Source of the DNA: Desulfarculus sp.
Lineage (GTDB): Bacteria > Desulfobacterota > Desulfarculia > Desulfarculales > Desulfarculaceae
Length of the DNA: 10,173 nt
NCBI GenBank assembly: GCA_020216625.1
Contig: JAIUYB010000045.1
Coordinates: 1 to 10,173, forward strand
Reading direction: 5' to 3'
Part shown: one piece after another, positions 1 through 5,899 of the stretch
How the letters are laid out: every line of letters starts with the position of its first letter
Numbering within the stretch: position 1 is the stretch's first letter
Notes under the pieces: generated by a model
What the model saw: only the letters and a program-made list of their open reading frames with translations
The model's database searches: none
Told to the model about the DNA's origin: nothing
Position numbers and translations under genes: made by a program

Positions 1-146
1 GGGCCCAGGGCCAGACCATGTGCGTCTGTCGGGGGCGCTATCGCGACGGCCTGCATATCGGCCGGGCCGTGGCCGGGCGCTGCCACATCGGCTGGGGCGG
101 CCAGGAGGTGGCCCTGGACGAGTTCGAGGTGCTGGTGGCCAGGTGA
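1..146 (+). CDS. 3' end of a DM9 (DUF3421) repeat protein, partial
   Basis: Only the last 47 codons are in the window; the frame is open to the left edge (first full codon at base 3) and ends with TGA at 144-146. The peptide contains CRGRYRDGLHIGRAVAGRCH and then IGWGGQEVALDEFEVLV. This follows the DM9/DUF3421 pattern of Cys-Arg-x-x-Tyr-x-x-Gly-x-His-x-Gly, a Gly-x-Cys-x-Ile, a Gly-Gly-x-Glu-Val and a closing (Y/F)EVLV. DM9 domains are best known from insects and molluscs, where some bind mannose; in bacteria they are uncharacterised parts of secreted or hypothetical proteins. Since the match reaches the stop codon, the protein ends with the domain and does not look truncated at its 3' end. 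The number of repeats and the N-terminal architecture lie outside the window. It converges on the antitoxin gene with only four bases between the stops and no visible terminator. Confidence 0.6.
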   Translation, partial: AQGQTMCVCRGRYRDGLHIGRAVAGRCHIGWGGQEVALDEFEVLVAR

Positions 147-150
147 CCGG

Positions 151-1254
151 TTAGTTAAGAGAATTCCATTTCACGCGCTGGAATAGGTCTGTCATCTGAT
201 TGTATTCAATAATTTTGTCGTGTTGAAGTCTACCTACAACTATTCCAGGATGAATTCCGAGCTCTTCGGCAAAGGCAATGACTTGGGGCTTTGTCGGGCG
301 CTTGCCCTGCAATTTGGACAAGAACGCGCTGAGCTTTTTAGTGGGGATTAGGGTCTCCGCCGCAAACGCATGAGCCTCACGCTCCTTCCGTTCTTGCCCG
401 CACGTATCACTGTCAATAAACACCTCTTTTTTCCCATGCAATAGTAGATGTCCAATCTCATGAAACAAAGTAAACCATAATTGATCGTTTCGCTTATAGC
501 GCAGGCTCAACTGAATCAAGGCCTTATCCGGAGTAAGCCACCTGGATGCTCCGCACAACCGAAGTTTGGGCAACTCGGGAATAAACACCAAGGCCACTCC
601 AGCGTCAGCGCAGATTTCTCCCAGCTTATGACAAAAAACATCAGGAGTCGCGGTGGTTAGCCTTCGGGCTTCTTTTGCCGCCCCTTTAAGCTTGCTCTCA
701 GAATAAGTGCCTGTGGTTATTACTTGACTTGCCAATTCTCCCAGGCGCAACCAAACTGCGACTGCCTCAGGAGCGCTACGAAACGCCGGAGATGACCTAA
801 ACGCCGCTTGCGGACTTGTCCAAATCGCATCCCAAGTCTCGGGACTGCTCACTCCGAAAAAATCTAGCAAGCCAGACACCAAGTTTTGCCCATGCAGATC
901 TACGCCCAGCACCCCTCTTTGCTGAAGAATTTTATAGGGCATTCTTTTTGCCCACCCAATCCAGCGTTTCAATGATTCTTGTTCGGCCTCCGCCGCCAAG
1001 GCGGCGCGGTAGTCGGCCTCCATATTGTTCCAAAAGGTGGCCTTGATGCCCAGCACTCGTTGCAACAAGATGGCTGTTTTCGGAGTCAGGACCTCTTTCC
1101 CATTAACAATGCCGTTGATGGTTTTGGCCGACAGACCAGTCCGGGCCGCCAATTGGATTTGCGACATGCCAAGGGCTTGCATGGTTTCGCGCAGGGTTTC
1201 ACCCGGCGGGACCGCGTAATCAGGCTGGTATGCAATTTTCTCAAACTTAGCCAT
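151..1254 (-). CDS. higA: HigA-type antitoxin: XRE HTH fused to ImmA/IrrE zinc protease domain
   Basis: 367 residues, the distal gene of a toxin-antitoxin pair. Residues about 18-75 form a Cro/C1-type helix-turn-helix (SQIQLAARTGLSAKTINGIV is the core), the DNA-binding part expected to repress the operon. Residues about 205-345 match the ImmA/IrrE (COG2856) metallopeptidase domain: HEIGH at 265-269 gives the two zinc-binding His and the catalytic Glu, and the following EREAHAFAAETLIP (about 291-304) supplies the usual acidic third ligand and the conserved LIP. The active site therefore looks intact. The middle (80-200) is helical and unassigned. The start at 1254 is supported by a GGAGG seven bases upstream, inside the last codons of the toxin, so translation is probably coupled. 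By family knowledge the protein should bind and neutralise the toxin; whether the protease cleaves the antitoxin itself or another protein cannot be read from sequence. Base composition is clearly AT-richer than the flanks. Confidence 0.85.
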   Translation of the reverse strand: MAKFEKIAYQPDYAVPPGETLRETMQALGMSQIQLAARTGLSAKTINGIVNGKEVLTPKTAILLQRVLGIKATFWNNMEADYRAALAAEAEQESLKRWIGWAKRMPYKILQQRGVLGVDLHGQNLVSGLLDFFGVSSPETWDAIWTSPQAAFRSSPAFRSAPEAVAVWLRLGELASQVITTGTYSESKLKGAAKEARRLTTATPDVFCHKLGEICADAGVALVFIPELPKLRLCGASRWLTPDKALIQLSLRYKRNDQLWFTLFHEIGHLLLHGKKEVFIDSDTCGQERKEREAHAFAAETLIPTKKLSAFLSKLQGKRPTKPQVIAFAEELGIHPGIVVGRLQHDKIIEYNQMTDLFQRVKWNSLN

Positions 1255-1585
1255 GATAGTCCTCCACGCTCAGGATGACGATAGCTGTGATTTTTTCCAA
1301 ATCCAAGCCGCCATCATCCCGGTACGGGAGAGGATTATGGTCGGGAACGAAGACCATGCGAAAAGGATGTTGTACATCAACTGCGAACCGTCCCTTAAGC
1401 TTGCCCTTCAACTCGTGGCAGCGTGGGGCCGGTAGGAGACAGACCTCCGCCAGACTTGGAGCGTTGCTTAGCTCTTTCAGGCGCTGCATGATAATTTTGG
1501 CGTTGTTTGCGCCCCACCGCTTTATCGCAGCTTCGCGGCTGTTGCAGCTTTTTGCCAGTTGACGCTTATTGAATGATATGTCCAT
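1247..1585 (-). CDS. higB: HigB/RelE-ParE family toxin
   Basis: 112 residues, first gene of the toxin-antitoxin operon, overlapping the antitoxin start by 8 bp (its TAA lies inside the antitoxin's first codons). The protein begins MDISFNKRQLAKSCNSREAA and carries the features of the HigB-like RelE/ParE branch that pairs with HTH-ImmA/IrrE antitoxins: an N-terminal helical half with a Lys/Arg-rich face (residues 15-42), then LPAPRCHELKGKLKGRFAVD (51-70), the FRMVF beta strand with its conserved Arg (75-79), and the closing VEDYHG (107-112). HigB toxins of this fold cleave mRNA in ribosomes; that activity here is inferred from family. No good Shine-Dalgarno is seen before ATG 1585, but the N-terminus aligns well with the family pattern and no in-frame Met follows until residue 33. 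The toxin-first order is typical of higBA. The symbol is given at family level only. Confidence 0.85.
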   Translation of the reverse strand: MDISFNKRQLAKSCNSREAAIKRWGANNAKIIMQRLKELSNAPSLAEVCLLPAPRCHELKGKLKGRFAVDVQHPFRMVFVPDHNPLPYRDDGGLDLEKITAIVILSVEDYHG

Positions 1586-1607
1586 TTGATATGATAGTCA
1601 ATATAGT

Positions 1608-1622
1608 TAACCTAATAGGTTA
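1608..1622. promoter_or_regulatory. 15-bp inverted repeat, probable operator of the toxin-antitoxin operon
   Basis: TAACCTAATAGGTTA is a perfect 7+7 inverted repeat around one central base, 22 bp upstream of the toxin start, in a very AT-rich stretch (about 1586-1630) that must hold the operon promoter. Its position and symmetry fit an HTH antitoxin binding site. A convincing -35/-10 pair of the right spacing was not found on the minus strand, so the exact promoter is left open. Confidence 0.55.
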
Positions 1623-1627
1623 TAATT

Positions 1628-1825
1628 TTATGCCCTATCCGCCGCCTCGCCGGCGCTGCGGGCCAGGTTGGTGATGAAGGCCAGGCGCTGGGCCTGGCCC
1701 ATCTCCTGGCTCAGCGCGCAGCTCAGGATGTCGGCGAGCGCCTCGCGCATCACCAGCCAGCTCTGGCACAGGCCCGGAAGCCCTCCGGACAAATCCTGCA
1801 ACCGCCCCACGTCCTCGGCCTTCAT
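1628..1825 (-). CDS. small hypothetical protein, 65 residues
   Basis: Not recognised. From ATG 1825 the frame encodes 65 mostly helical, uncharged-to-acidic residues beginning MKAEDVGRLQDLSGG and ending ARSAGEAADRA, with two Cys and no membrane segment or signal peptide. I chose this start because AGGGGAAAGGG lies just upstream, with its last G-run about 8 bases from the ATG; the frame also stays open back to an ATG at 1897, but that would place codons across the terminator-like hairpin at 1857-1888. GC content and codon use match the host genes, not the AT-rich toxin-antitoxin block that begins at its stop codon. It lies downstream of the dehydrogenase gene on the same strand, with no obvious promoter of its own, so it may depend on read-through. 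It could be a small regulatory or accessory protein or a non-functional frame. Confidence 0.45.
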   Translation of the reverse strand: MKAEDVGRLQDLSGGLPGLCQSWLVMREALADILSCALSQEMGQAQRLAFITNLARSAGEAADRA

Positions 1826-1856
1826 GACTTCATCCCTTTCCCCTGCTCGACGCATG

Positions 1857-1888
1857 AAAAGCGGGCCGGAGCCACGGCCCCGGCCCGC
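1857..1888 (-). terminator. Rho-independent terminator after 3-hydroxybutyryl-CoA dehydrogenase gene
   Basis: On the minus strand GCGGGCCGG pairs perfectly with CCGGCCCGC; the ten bases between them (GGCCGTGGCT) can extend the stem further by GCC/GGC-type pairing. TTTT follows immediately. It lies 25 bp past the dehydrogenase stop codon. The T-run is short (4), so termination may be partial, allowing some expression of the small gene beyond it. Confidence 0.7.
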
Positions 1889-1913
1889 CTGGTTCATTGC
1901 CCGTGGCCGGTGG

Positions 1914-2777
1914 CTACTTGTTGTAGTCGTACCAGCCCTTGCCGCTCTTGCGGCCCACGAAGCCCGAGCGCACCTGGTTCTTCATCACCGTGGGCACCGC
2001 CCACTTCTGCTCCTTGTTCAGCTCCAGGTAGAAGTAGTCGGCCACGTACTTGCAGATGTCGATGCCGGTGAAGTCCATCAGCTCGAAGGGGCCCATGGGG
2101 TAGTTCAGGCCCAGCTTGATGGCCTTGTCGATGTCCTCCTTGGTGGCCACGCCCTCTTCCAGCAGCTTCACCGCCTCGATCATGTGGGGGATCATCAGGC
2201 GGTTGACGATGAAGCCGGGGCTGTCCACCTTCACCTCCACGGTCTCCTTGCCCATCTTCTGGGCCAGGGCGGTGGTGACGGCCACGGTCTCGTCGCTGGT
2301 GCCGAAGCCGCGGATGATCTCCACCAGCTTCATCAGGGGCACCGGGTTGAAGAAGTGCATGCCCACCACCTTGTCCTGGCGCTTGGTGGCGGCGGCGATC
2401 AGGGTGATGGACATGGAGCTGGTGTTGGTGGCCAGGATCACGTCGGGCCGGCAGATCTCGTCCAACTGGGAGAAGACCTGTTTCTTGAGGTCCAGGTCCT
2501 CGATCACGGCCTCGATGATGAAGTCGGCCTTGGCCAGCTCGCCCATGTCGGTGGTGCCGATGATACGGCCCAGCACCGCCGATTTCTGGTCCTCGCTCAC
2601 CTTGCCGCGCTCGACGCCCTTTTGCAGGAACTTGTCGATGGCCTTGATGCCGCGCTGGACGAAATCGTCCTTGATGTCGCGCATGATGACGTTGGCGCCC
2701 ATCTGGGCCGCCAGTTGCGCGATGCCGTTGCCCATGGTGCCGGCGCCGACCACGCCGATGGTCTTGATCTCGCTCAT
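1914..2777 (-). CDS. hbd: 3-hydroxybutyryl-CoA dehydrogenase
   Basis: 287 residues, the normal full length of the short 3-hydroxyacyl-CoA dehydrogenases. It interconverts (S)-3-hydroxybutyryl-CoA and acetoacetyl-CoA with NAD(H) in the cytoplasm, a step of butyrate/crotonate, beta-oxidation and aromatic-degradation pathways. The N-terminal Rossmann fold shows GAGTMG at 11-16 and an acidic residue ending beta-2 (Asp34), which usually goes with NAD rather than NADP preference. NTSS at 118-121, the HFFNP signature at 141-145 with catalytic His141, Glu153 as its partner, and the Asn of FIVNR (192) are all present. The C-terminal dimerisation domain runs from about 186 and ends in the family-typical GRKSGKGWYDY. 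GGAGGAGG seven bases upstream of the ATG is a strong ribosome binding site. No thiolase, crotonase or acyl-CoA dehydrogenase gene is adjacent, so the pathway cannot be fixed from context. Confidence 0.95.
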   Translation of the reverse strand: MSEIKTIGVVGAGTMGNGIAQLAAQMGANVIMRDIKDDFVQRGIKAIDKFLQKGVERGKVSEDQKSAVLGRIIGTTDMGELAKADFIIEAVIEDLDLKKQVFSQLDEICRPDVILATNTSSMSITLIAAATKRQDKVVGMHFFNPVPLMKLVEIIRGFGTSDETVAVTTALAQKMGKETVEVKVDSPGFIVNRLMIPHMIEAVKLLEEGVATKEDIDKAIKLGLNYPMGPFELMDFTGIDICKYVADYFYLELNKEQKWAVPTVMKNQVRSGFVGRKSGKGWYDYNK

Positions 2778-2794
2778 GATGCTTCCTCCTCCAG

Positions 2795-2800
2795 ATTATA
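2795..2800 (-). promoter_or_regulatory. possible -10 element upstream of the dehydrogenase gene
   Basis: A perfect TATAAT on the minus strand, in otherwise GC-rich sequence, ends 17 bases before the dehydrogenase ATG. No good -35 is visible at 16-18 bp, and a start 7 bases downstream would leave a leader of only about 11 bases, cutting into the Shine-Dalgarno. It is therefore a weak call; the gene may instead be read from further upstream. Confidence 0.3.
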
Positions 2801-2886
2801 GTAGGACCGCGTCCCGATTGCGGAGCGCCCTCCTATCACGGGCCCCCTGGCTCGTCTCGACCACCGGGGCGGGTCTGGGCAGCGAC

Positions 2887-2929
2887 ACGCCGCCCCCGCC
2901 GGCCCTGGCCGGCAGCGAGGAGGCGGCGT
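2887..2929 (-). terminator. nested GC-rich stem-loop after the HD-GYP gene
   Basis: An outer perfect 8-bp stem (ACGCCGCC at 2887-2894 with GGCGGCGT at 2922-2929) encloses an inner perfect 7-bp stem (GCCGGCC with GGCCGGC, 2898-2913). It lies 23 bases past the stop of the HD-GYP gene and before the dehydrogenase gene. It has no T-run, so it may be a U-less terminator, an RNA-stabilising hairpin, or a folded leader of the dehydrogenase mRNA. The terminator label is the most economical guess. Confidence 0.4.
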
Positions 2930-2952
2930 TCGGGCCCGCGCCGGCTAAGTTT

Positions 2953-4569
2953 TCATTTGAAGCCGAACCCCTCCTTGCCGTTTCCGGAGCCGAAATGCCC
3001 CAGGCCCAGGCTGCCGGCCAGGGGTGGCTGGCCGGGCTGGTCCCCGGTGGAGGGCAATTCCAGGAAGATGGCTTCGATCTCCTGGTGCAAGTCGCCGAAG
3101 GCCTCCAGGATCCGGGGATCGAAGTGCTCGGGTTTGACCCGGTCGTCGCCCTTGGTGATGATGCGCACCGCCGTGGCGTGGTCGAAGGCCGGTTTGTAGG
3201 GCCTGATGCTGCGCAGGGCGTCGTAGATGTCGGCCAGCATGGTGATGCGCCCGGAGAGTGGGATGTGCTGGCCCTTGAGCCCGTAGGGATAGCCGGTGCC
3301 GTCCCAGTGCTCGTGGTGGCTCAGGGCCACCTCCCGGGCCATGGCCAGGCGGGGGTCGTCGCCCAGGATGCGCACCCCGTACAAGGTGTGCTTCTTCACC
3401 TCCGCCCATTCCTCCGGCGTCAGCCGGGCCGGCTTGCGCAGGATGTCGGGGTGGATGTGCAGCTTGCCCACGTCGTGCATCTGGGCCGAATAGCCCAGGG
3501 TCTTGATGAAGGTCTCGTCACATCCCAGCGCCCGGGCCACCAGTTCGGCGTAGCGGTTGACCCGCACGATGTGGTTGCCCGTGTCCTCGTCGTGGCTTTC
3601 CGCCGCCCGGGCCAGGGCCCCGATGGTGTAGAGGAAGGCCCGCTCCACCTCCTGGATCTGGCTGCTGATGGTTTTGAGGAAGAAGTGGATGGTCCCCACC
3701 AGGGCCGAAAGCACCTGGGCGTCGTAGGCGCTGACCGTCTTGCCAAAATCCAGGGCCACCACCGCCACCGAGTCCGAACGGTAGCCCACCAGGTTGCGCT
3801 CCGGGGGCCGGTCCTGGGCCAGGCTCCACAAGGGCAAGCGCGCGGCGGCGGCGAAGGCGTCGTCGCCTCGGTTGGCGTAAACCACGTCCTGGCGGCCGAA
3901 TAGGGGGCGCAGCTCGGCCGGGCTGATGGGAGCCTCCAGGGCGTGGGAGGTGACGGCCTGTTCGTCCAGGGTGAAGACCCAGCCGCTCCAGTTGCCGATG
4001 GCGTCCAGGCCCAGGAGCAGGGCGCGTTCGGGCCGGGTCTTGTCGCCGGGCTTCATGCCCAGGAGGAACTCCATCAGGCCGCGCAGGCTGTCCTGGAGGT
4101 CGAAGGCGTAGGGATCGAAATGGCGCAGCAGGACGTTGGTGTAGGAGGCGATTTCCGCCAGGCGCTGGTAGGCGTTGTCCAGGTCGTTGTCCAGCTCCTT
4201 GACCCGCAGCAGGTTGCGCGAACGGGTCAGGAGTTCGGCGGCGTTGACCGGCTTGCTCAGGAAATCGTCGGCCCCGGCCTCCAGGCCCTTGAGCTTGTCG
4301 TCCAGGGCGCCCAGGCCGGTGACCATCACCACCGGGATGCGCCGGGTGGTCTCATCGGACTTGAGCTTGCGGCAGACCTCGTAGCCGTCCATGCCGGGCA
4401 TCATCACGTCCAGCAGGATGATGTCGGGCCGACTCTCCCGGGCCAACTTTAGGGCGTCCAGACCGTTGGCCGCGCTGACCGTGGCGGCCCCCTGTTGATG
4501 GAACAGCTCCTCCAGCAGGAGGAGATTGGTGGGCTCGTCGTCGACGATGAGGACCTTACCCTTTATCAT
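2953..4569 (-). CDS. response regulator with HD-GYP cyclic-di-GMP phosphodiesterase domain
   Basis: 538 residues. Residues 4-122 are a receiver domain: acidic pair D10/D11, phospho-acceptor D54 in ILLDVMMPGMDG, Thr84 and Lys106 in SKP are all in place. Residues about 145-305 form a GAF-like sensory or linker region of the kind found between REC and HD-GYP in other regulators. Residues about 310-500 are a complete HD-GYP domain: ESHDEDTGNH (325-333), MHDVGKL with the HD pair at 365-366, SHHEHWDGTGYP with GYP at 426-428, and DIYDALRSIRPYK. With all metal and signature residues kept, hydrolysis of c-di-GMP to pGpG/GMP is the likely activity, controlled by phosphorylation from an unlinked kinase. 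The last about 28 residues are Gly/Pro-rich and unmatched. I start at ATG 4569 because the receiver fold begins there; an in-frame ATG at 4656 would run through the promoter. AAGGGG lies 11 bases upstream. No cognate kinase is adjacent. Confidence 0.93.
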   Translation of the reverse strand: MIKGKVLIVDDEPTNLLLLEELFHQQGAATVSAANGLDALKLARESRPDIILLDVMMPGMDGYEVCRKLKSDETTRRIPVVMVTGLGALDDKLKGLEAGADDFLSKPVNAAELLTRSRNLLRVKELDNDLDNAYQRLAEIASYTNVLLRHFDPYAFDLQDSLRGLMEFLLGMKPGDKTRPERALLLGLDAIGNWSGWVFTLDEQAVTSHALEAPISPAELRPLFGRQDVVYANRGDDAFAAAARLPLWSLAQDRPPERNLVGYRSDSVAVVALDFGKTVSAYDAQVLSALVGTIHFFLKTISSQIQEVERAFLYTIGALARAAESHDEDTGNHIVRVNRYAELVARALGCDETFIKTLGYSAQMHDVGKLHIHPDILRKPARLTPEEWAEVKKHTLYGVRILGDDPRLAMAREVALSHHEHWDGTGYPYGLKGQHIPLSGRITMLADIYDALRSIRPYKPAFDHATAVRIITKGDDRVKPEHFDPRILEAFGDLHQEIEAIFLELPSTGDQPGQPPLAGSLGLGHFGSGNGKEGFGFK

Positions 4570-4618
4570 AGGCCAGGCTGCCCCTTCTCGGGTCCAGTGG
4601 TTGCTTCTATGCGGCCCA

Positions 4619-4630
4619 TACCCATGGGTA
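4619..4630. promoter_or_regulatory. 12-bp perfect palindrome at the HD-GYP promoter start region
   Basis: TACCCATGGGTA is fully self-complementary. It overlaps the first bases of the proposed -10 (4628-4633, minus strand) and covers the expected transcription start of the HD-GYP gene, where a bound repressor would block initiation. The binding protein is unknown. Confidence 0.4.
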
Positions 4631-4656
4631 ATATCATTGTCCTCCCCAAAGGTCAA
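4628..4656 (-). promoter_or_regulatory. sigma70-type promoter of the HD-GYP gene
   Basis: On the minus strand TTGACC (4656-4651) and TATTAC (4633-4628) are separated by exactly 17 bases, and TG one base before the -10 makes it an extended -10. Expected start near 4621, giving a leader of about 50 bases to the ATG at 4569. It also argues against translation starting at 4656. Confidence 0.55.
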
Positions 4657-4690
4657 ACTTTGCTAGAGGATTCCCACCCCGGTCCCCGCA

Positions 4691-4719
4691 TTGACACCAG
4701 CCAGGCCCTCTGCTAACTT
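4691..4719 (+). promoter_or_regulatory. sigma70-type promoter of the SH3/membrane-anchor gene
   Basis: A consensus TTGACA at 4691-4696 is followed after 17 bases by TAACTT (4714-4719), with TG at 4711-4712 giving an extended -10. Expected start near 4726, leaving a leader of about 38 bases. It fires away from the HD-GYP promoter; the two -35 boxes are about 35 bp apart. Confidence 0.55.
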
Positions 4720-4763
4720 AACCGGCGTAAACCGCTGACCTTTTTTTGGGAGCGCCGATTATC

Positions 4764-5417
4764 ATGAAGCTCGCCGCCGCCCTCGGCCTGTTCCTGGTCG
4801 TCCTTGGTCTGTGCGCCGCGCCCGTTTTGGCCGCCAAGGACATGTACGTCAGCGACCGCATGCAGATCACGGTTCGCACCGGACCCACCACCGAGAACCG
4901 GGTCATCGAGATGATCAGCTCCGGCGATCAGGTGACGGTTTTGGAAGAGTCCAACGATGGTTGGGCCAGGGTCCGCACCGCCAGCGGCAAGGAGGGCTGG
5001 GTGCTGCGCCGTTTCCTGATCGACGAGACCCCGGCCGTGGTGCGCCTGCATGAGTTCGCCGATGGCCAGGGCAAAAACCTGGGCCAGCGCCTGGAGGAAG
5101 CCAAGCGCGAGAGCGGCGAGGCCAAGCGCCTGCAGGTTTTGGCCGAAACCCGGGCCCGGGAGGCCGAGTCCGCCTTGCAAAAGCTCCAGAACGAGTGCGC
5201 CGAGGTGGTCAAGTTGCGCGAGGAATTCGGCCGGCTCCAGGAGGAATACCAGCAGCAGACCCAGGAGATCGAGGAGTTGAGCACCGAGATCGAGTCCATG
5301 CGCTTCTCCACCAACCTCAAGTGGTTCCTGGCCGGCGGCGGGGTGCTGTTCCTGGGTTGGTTGATCGGCCTGGCCTTTGGCCGGCGCAAGAAGCGCTGGA
5401 CCTCCGGGATGTACTAG
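4764..5417 (+). CDS. TIGR04211/YgiM-like SH3 domain and membrane-anchor protein
   Basis: 217 residues. Order of parts: a signal peptide or N-terminal membrane segment (1-24, ending APVLAA), a bacterial SH3b domain (about 26-88, with VRTGPTTENRVIEMISSGDQ and the closing GWVLRRFL), a charged coiled coil (about 103-180), one transmembrane helix (184-205) and a short basic C-terminal tail (GRRKKRW). This is the layout of E. coli YgiM and the TIGR04211 family, down to the position of the C-terminal membrane helix and the RK-rich end. The SH3b domain should sit in the periplasm and may bind peptidoglycan or a partner protein; the function of the family is not established. ATG 4764 is preferred over an in-frame TTG at 4746: it begins the signal peptide directly and has GGGAG about 11 bases upstream. 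It has its own promoter and probably leads a short operon with the next gene, 10 bp downstream. Confidence 0.85.
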   Translation: MKLAAALGLFLVVLGLCAAPVLAAKDMYVSDRMQITVRTGPTTENRVIEMISSGDQVTVLEESNDGWARVRTASGKEGWVLRRFLIDETPAVVRLHEFADGQGKNLGQRLEEAKRESGEAKRLQVLAETRAREAESALQKLQNECAEVVKLREEFGRLQEEYQQQTQEIEELSTEIESMRFSTNLKWFLAGGGVLFLGWLIGLAFGRRKKRWTSGMY

Positions 5418-5427
5418 CCTGGCGCCA

Positions 5428-5826
5428 GTGCCGACCCGCGACGGCCGCGGCCGCTTCCCGCTCCGGGGGTGGCTGGCGGCCGTCTTGTTTGGGCTGGGGG
5501 TTTGGTTGGGGCCGGTCCTGGCCGCCGGGACCGGCCTGGTCTGGGCCGGGGACCAGGCGCCCCAGGCCTCCGCTCCCCCCGGCCCCGATGTCGCCCAACG
5601 CCTGGCGACCGGACGCCTGGAGCCCGGCGACAGCCCCTGGAACGTGGAGCGGGCCTGGGGACCGCCCTGGCGGCGCTACATGGTCAATCTCTTTCAGGAC
5701 GAGGAGCACCTGGTCTATCGCGACCCCGCCGGCCGGCCGATCCTGTTGCGCTTCCGCGCCGGTCAACTCCAGCCCCCGGTTCCGACGCGGCCGCCCTGGG
5801 TTGCGGCCCCGCAATCCGGCCGGTAA
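5428..5826 (+). CDS. small exported protein with BamE-like sequence pattern
   Basis: 132 residues from a GTG start. Residues 14-33 are a hydrophobic signal or anchor segment after an Arg-containing N-terminus (GRFPLRG), followed by an Ala/Pro-rich spacer (44-56). The folded part (about 58-115) reads LATGRLEPGDSPWNVERAWG, then PPWRRYMVNLF, EEHLVYRD and GRPILLRFRAGQL. The sequence Gly-Asp-Ser-x-x-x-Val-x-x-x-Trp-Gly-x-Pro followed by beta strands recalls the SmpA/BamE and DUF2845 type of small periplasmic domain, but this is a pattern match by eye. There is no lipobox Cys. The tail is Pro-rich. The start is uncertain: an in-frame ATG at 5377 would overlap the preceding gene by 41 bases and adds non-signal sequence; GTG 5428 lies 10 bp after the upstream stop, with no strong ribosome site, suggesting coupled translation. 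Confidence 0.6.
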   Translation: MPTRDGRGRFPLRGWLAAVLFGLGVWLGPVLAAGTGLVWAGDQAPQASAPPGPDVAQRLATGRLEPGDSPWNVERAWGPPWRRYMVNLFQDEEHLVYRDPAGRPILLRFRAGQLQPPVPTRPPWVAAPQSGR

Positions 5827-5899
5827 CATTTCCGGCAAAACCCCTTGCCCAATGTGAAGTTGCGCGGTCCCGCCCCGGGGCCGGGCGAGGACGAAGCTG

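Noticed and set aside
1569..1606. TTGACT-17-TATCAT on the minus strand as toxin promoter
   Set aside because: The boxes and spacing are good, but transcription would begin inside the toxin's own first codons, and there is no later start codon that keeps the conserved N-terminus.
149..1622. Short direct repeats TAGTTAA (152-158 and 1604-1610) and GGTTA (149-153 and 1618-1622) as target-site duplication of the AT-rich block
   Set aside because: Five to seven AT-rich bases recur easily by chance in this block, the second copies lie inside rather than outside it, and no integrase or transposase is present.
2116..3903. Long open frame on the plus strand (595 codons) across the dehydrogenase and HD-GYP genes
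   Set aside because: It is antisense to two well-recognised proteins, crosses their gap, has low-complexity residue use and matches no family; open antisense frames are expected in such GC-rich DNA.
4733..4748. Terminator ending in the T-run before the SH3 protein gene
   Set aside because: No stem longer than three pairs precedes the seven Ts, and it would lie inside the leader of the gene.
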